From: an uncultured Collinsella sp.
Lineage (GTDB): Bacteria; Actinomycetota; Coriobacteriia; Coriobacteriales; Coriobacteriaceae
Reading direction: 5' to 3'
Assembly: GCA_900546105.1 (NCBI GenBank)
Contig: URBP01000100.1
Location: forward strand, 1 to 6,101
DNA: 6,101 nucleotides
The notes under the pieces are model-generated. The model was not told the DNA's origin. It saw nothing but the letters and a program-made list of their open reading frames with translations, and did not search any database. Below, one piece after another: positions 5,178 through 6,101 of this stretch. The first letter of the stretch is position 1. Each line of letters begins with the position of its first letter. The translations under genes and the position numbers were made by a program.

Positions 5178-6029
5178 TTACACGCGGCGGGGCTTTTGGT
5201 TGATGCGGTACAGCTCGGCGAGACCCCGCAGCGTCAGTGCGTCATCTACCGTCAGACTGTGGCCGACCAACGCCGCGAGCGCCTCGGCATCGTCGCCGGT
5301 AATGACGATGGGCACGCCATCCTCCCCCGCCGCCTTGGTCGAGCGCATCTCGGCAAGCACCATGTCGAGCATGCCGTCGATGCGGGCTACCTCGCCCAAG
5401 ACCACGCCCGAGCGCATGGCCTCGCGCGTGTTGCGACCGATTACATGCGTCGGTGCCGAGGGCTCGACCTGCGGCAGACGCGCCGCAGCGGCCGAAAGCG
5501 AGCGGGCACCGAGCGCCAGACCCGGCGCGATGACGCCGCCCACAAAGGTACCGTGCGCGTCGATGACCTCGATATTGGTCGTCGTGCCCAGGTCAATCAC
5601 GATGCAGGGCGAGCCGTAGACGGCGCGGGCCGCCACGGCATCGGCGATGCGGTCGGGGCCGATCTCGGCCGGATCATCGTAGTGCACGGGCATGCCGGTC
5701 TTGAGGCCCGGCCCCACGGTGAGCACGCGCCCCGTACAGGTGCGGGAAAGCGCCGCTTTCCACGGGCGCTCGAGCGCCGGCACCACGCAGCTCAGCACTG
5801 CGGCTGCGGGAACGAGCGCACCCGGCATGCCCGCATCGGCTGCCAGTGCGCCCATGACCTGCGCGAGCCTCATGCGCGCCTCGTCGGCCGTGATGCTCGA
5901 CGGCGTCGTGATCTCGCACGTCGCAAGCGGGCATTCCTGTGCCGCGGCCGAATCCTCGGCAAACAGGCCAAAGCGAATGAACGTATTGCCCACGTCGACC
6001 GTCAATATGTATGCGCAGCCATTAAGCAT
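5178..6029 (-). CDS. coaX: Type III pantothenate kinase (CoaX)
   Basis: Cytoplasmic kinase of the ASKHA fold: pantothenate + ATP to 4'-phosphopantothenate, the first step of CoA synthesis. It has 283 residues against about 255-260 for typical CoaX; the extra length is mostly loops rich in alanine around 27-35 and 231-238. Motifs in order: DVGNT (12-16, phosphate 1), GPGLKTGM (106-113), GPDRIADAVAA (124-134), DLGTTTN (146-152, phosphate 2), GGVIAPGL (164-171), IGRNTREAMRSGVVLG (197-212) and LTLRGLAELY (265-274). The three key aspartates D12, D126 and D146 are present. Two positions differ from the B. subtilis-type pattern: TGD at 244-246 in place of TGG, and DLGTTTN in place of DFGTATT. Known type III enzymes need a monovalent cation and are not inhibited by CoA. 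Start ATG 6029 has AAAGGAG (6038-6044) eight bases upstream. Confidence 0.96.
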   Translation of the reverse strand: MLNGCAYILTVDVGNTFIRFGLFAEDSAAAQECPLATCEITTPSSITADEARMRLAQVMGALAADAGMPGALVPAAAVLSCVVPALERPWKAALSRTCTGRVLTVGPGLKTGMPVHYDDPAEIGPDRIADAVAARAVYGSPCIVIDLGTTTNIEVIDAHGTFVGGVIAPGLALGARSLSAAAARLPQVEPSAPTHVIGRNTREAMRSGVVLGEVARIDGMLDMVLAEMRSTKAAGEDGVPIVITGDDAEALAALVGHSLTVDDALTLRGLAELYRINQKPRRV

Positions 6030-6056
6030 CGTCGGCGCTCCTTTCGTCTGCCCAGC

Positions 6057-6062
6057 AGTATA
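6057..6062 (-). promoter_or_regulatory. Probable coaX -10 box
   Basis: TATACT on the minus strand (6062-6057), 27 bases before the ATG and just ahead of the AAAGGAG site. The predicted transcript start is about 6050. The expected -35 position is occupied by the GGGACGGGG element and has no consensus match, so the call rests on the -10 box alone. Confidence 0.4.
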
Positions 6063-6066
6063 TCCC

Positions 6067-6101
6067 GATGATTATTCTGGGACGGGGATTAAAAAATCAT
6101 C
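6067..6101. repeat. Inverted repeat with GGGACGGGG core at the window end
   Basis: GATGATT (6067-6073) and AATCATC (6095-6101) are perfect complements; with one A-A mismatch two further pairs form. GGGACGGGG lies at 6079-6087, followed by ATTAAAAAAT. The right arm ends exactly at the last base, so the full element may be longer. It sits just upstream of the coaX -10 box. In the minus direction, a run of T (6096-6091) lies on the 5' side of the core, so it does not form a standard terminator for an upstream minus-strand gene. Confidence 0.6.

Noticed and set aside
5145..6071. A 308-codon open frame on the plus strand
   Set aside because: It is antisense to coaX, with Arg/His/Ala-rich composition and no start context. 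It runs over both the coaX promoter area and the deaminase leader.
1..6101. tRNA, rRNA, CRISPR arrays, insertion sequences or riboswitches
   Set aside because: No cloverleaf, spaced identical repeats, transposase motif or recognised aptamer was visible on either strand. All gaps are 172 bases or shorter.

Overview
The window carries six protein-coding genes, all on the minus strand, packed at high density. It is GC-rich with short intergenic gaps (72 to 172 bases) and no RNA genes, transposases or CRISPR arrays. Gene content and style (GC-rich codons, AAAGGAG/GGAGGT ribosome sites, a DUF6020-like membrane protein, CoaX, a single-domain NifU, and recurring intergenic hairpins built on a GGGAC(A/G)GG core) suggest a Coriobacteriia gut actinobacterium, possibly Collinsella. 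That placement is an inference from recall and was not tested.

Layout, read in the direction of transcription (right to left): coaX (type III pantothenate kinase, first step of coenzyme A synthesis) at 6029-5178; a dCMP deaminase (dUMP supply for thymidylate) at 5093-4569; a small NifU-type Fe-S scaffold protein at 4396-4118; lgt (lipoprotein diacylglyceryl transferase) at 4008-3187; a 726-residue polytopic membrane protein of the DUF6020/GT-C-like type at 3041-861; and a YebC/TACO1-family protein from 696 running off the left end. These are mostly housekeeping functions that share direction but not a pathway. Each gene has its own ribosome site, and the gaps hold hairpins and a few -10-like boxes, so several short transcripts are more likely than one operon.

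The left edge is not genomic: bases 1-45 match the end of the Illumina TruSeq P5 adapter, and the yebC reading frame is open right up to base 46. The contig end is therefore an untrimmed sequencing artefact, and yebC is cut by the assembly, not by biology.

The most unusual biological signal is in the gaps. GGGACAGG, GGGACGGGG or close variants occur in five of the six gaps, usually inside or beside an inverted repeat, while the flanking arms differ from copy to copy. I saw none in coding sequence by eye. This looks like a family of REP-like intergenic elements. I found no convincing new multi-gene system in the window.
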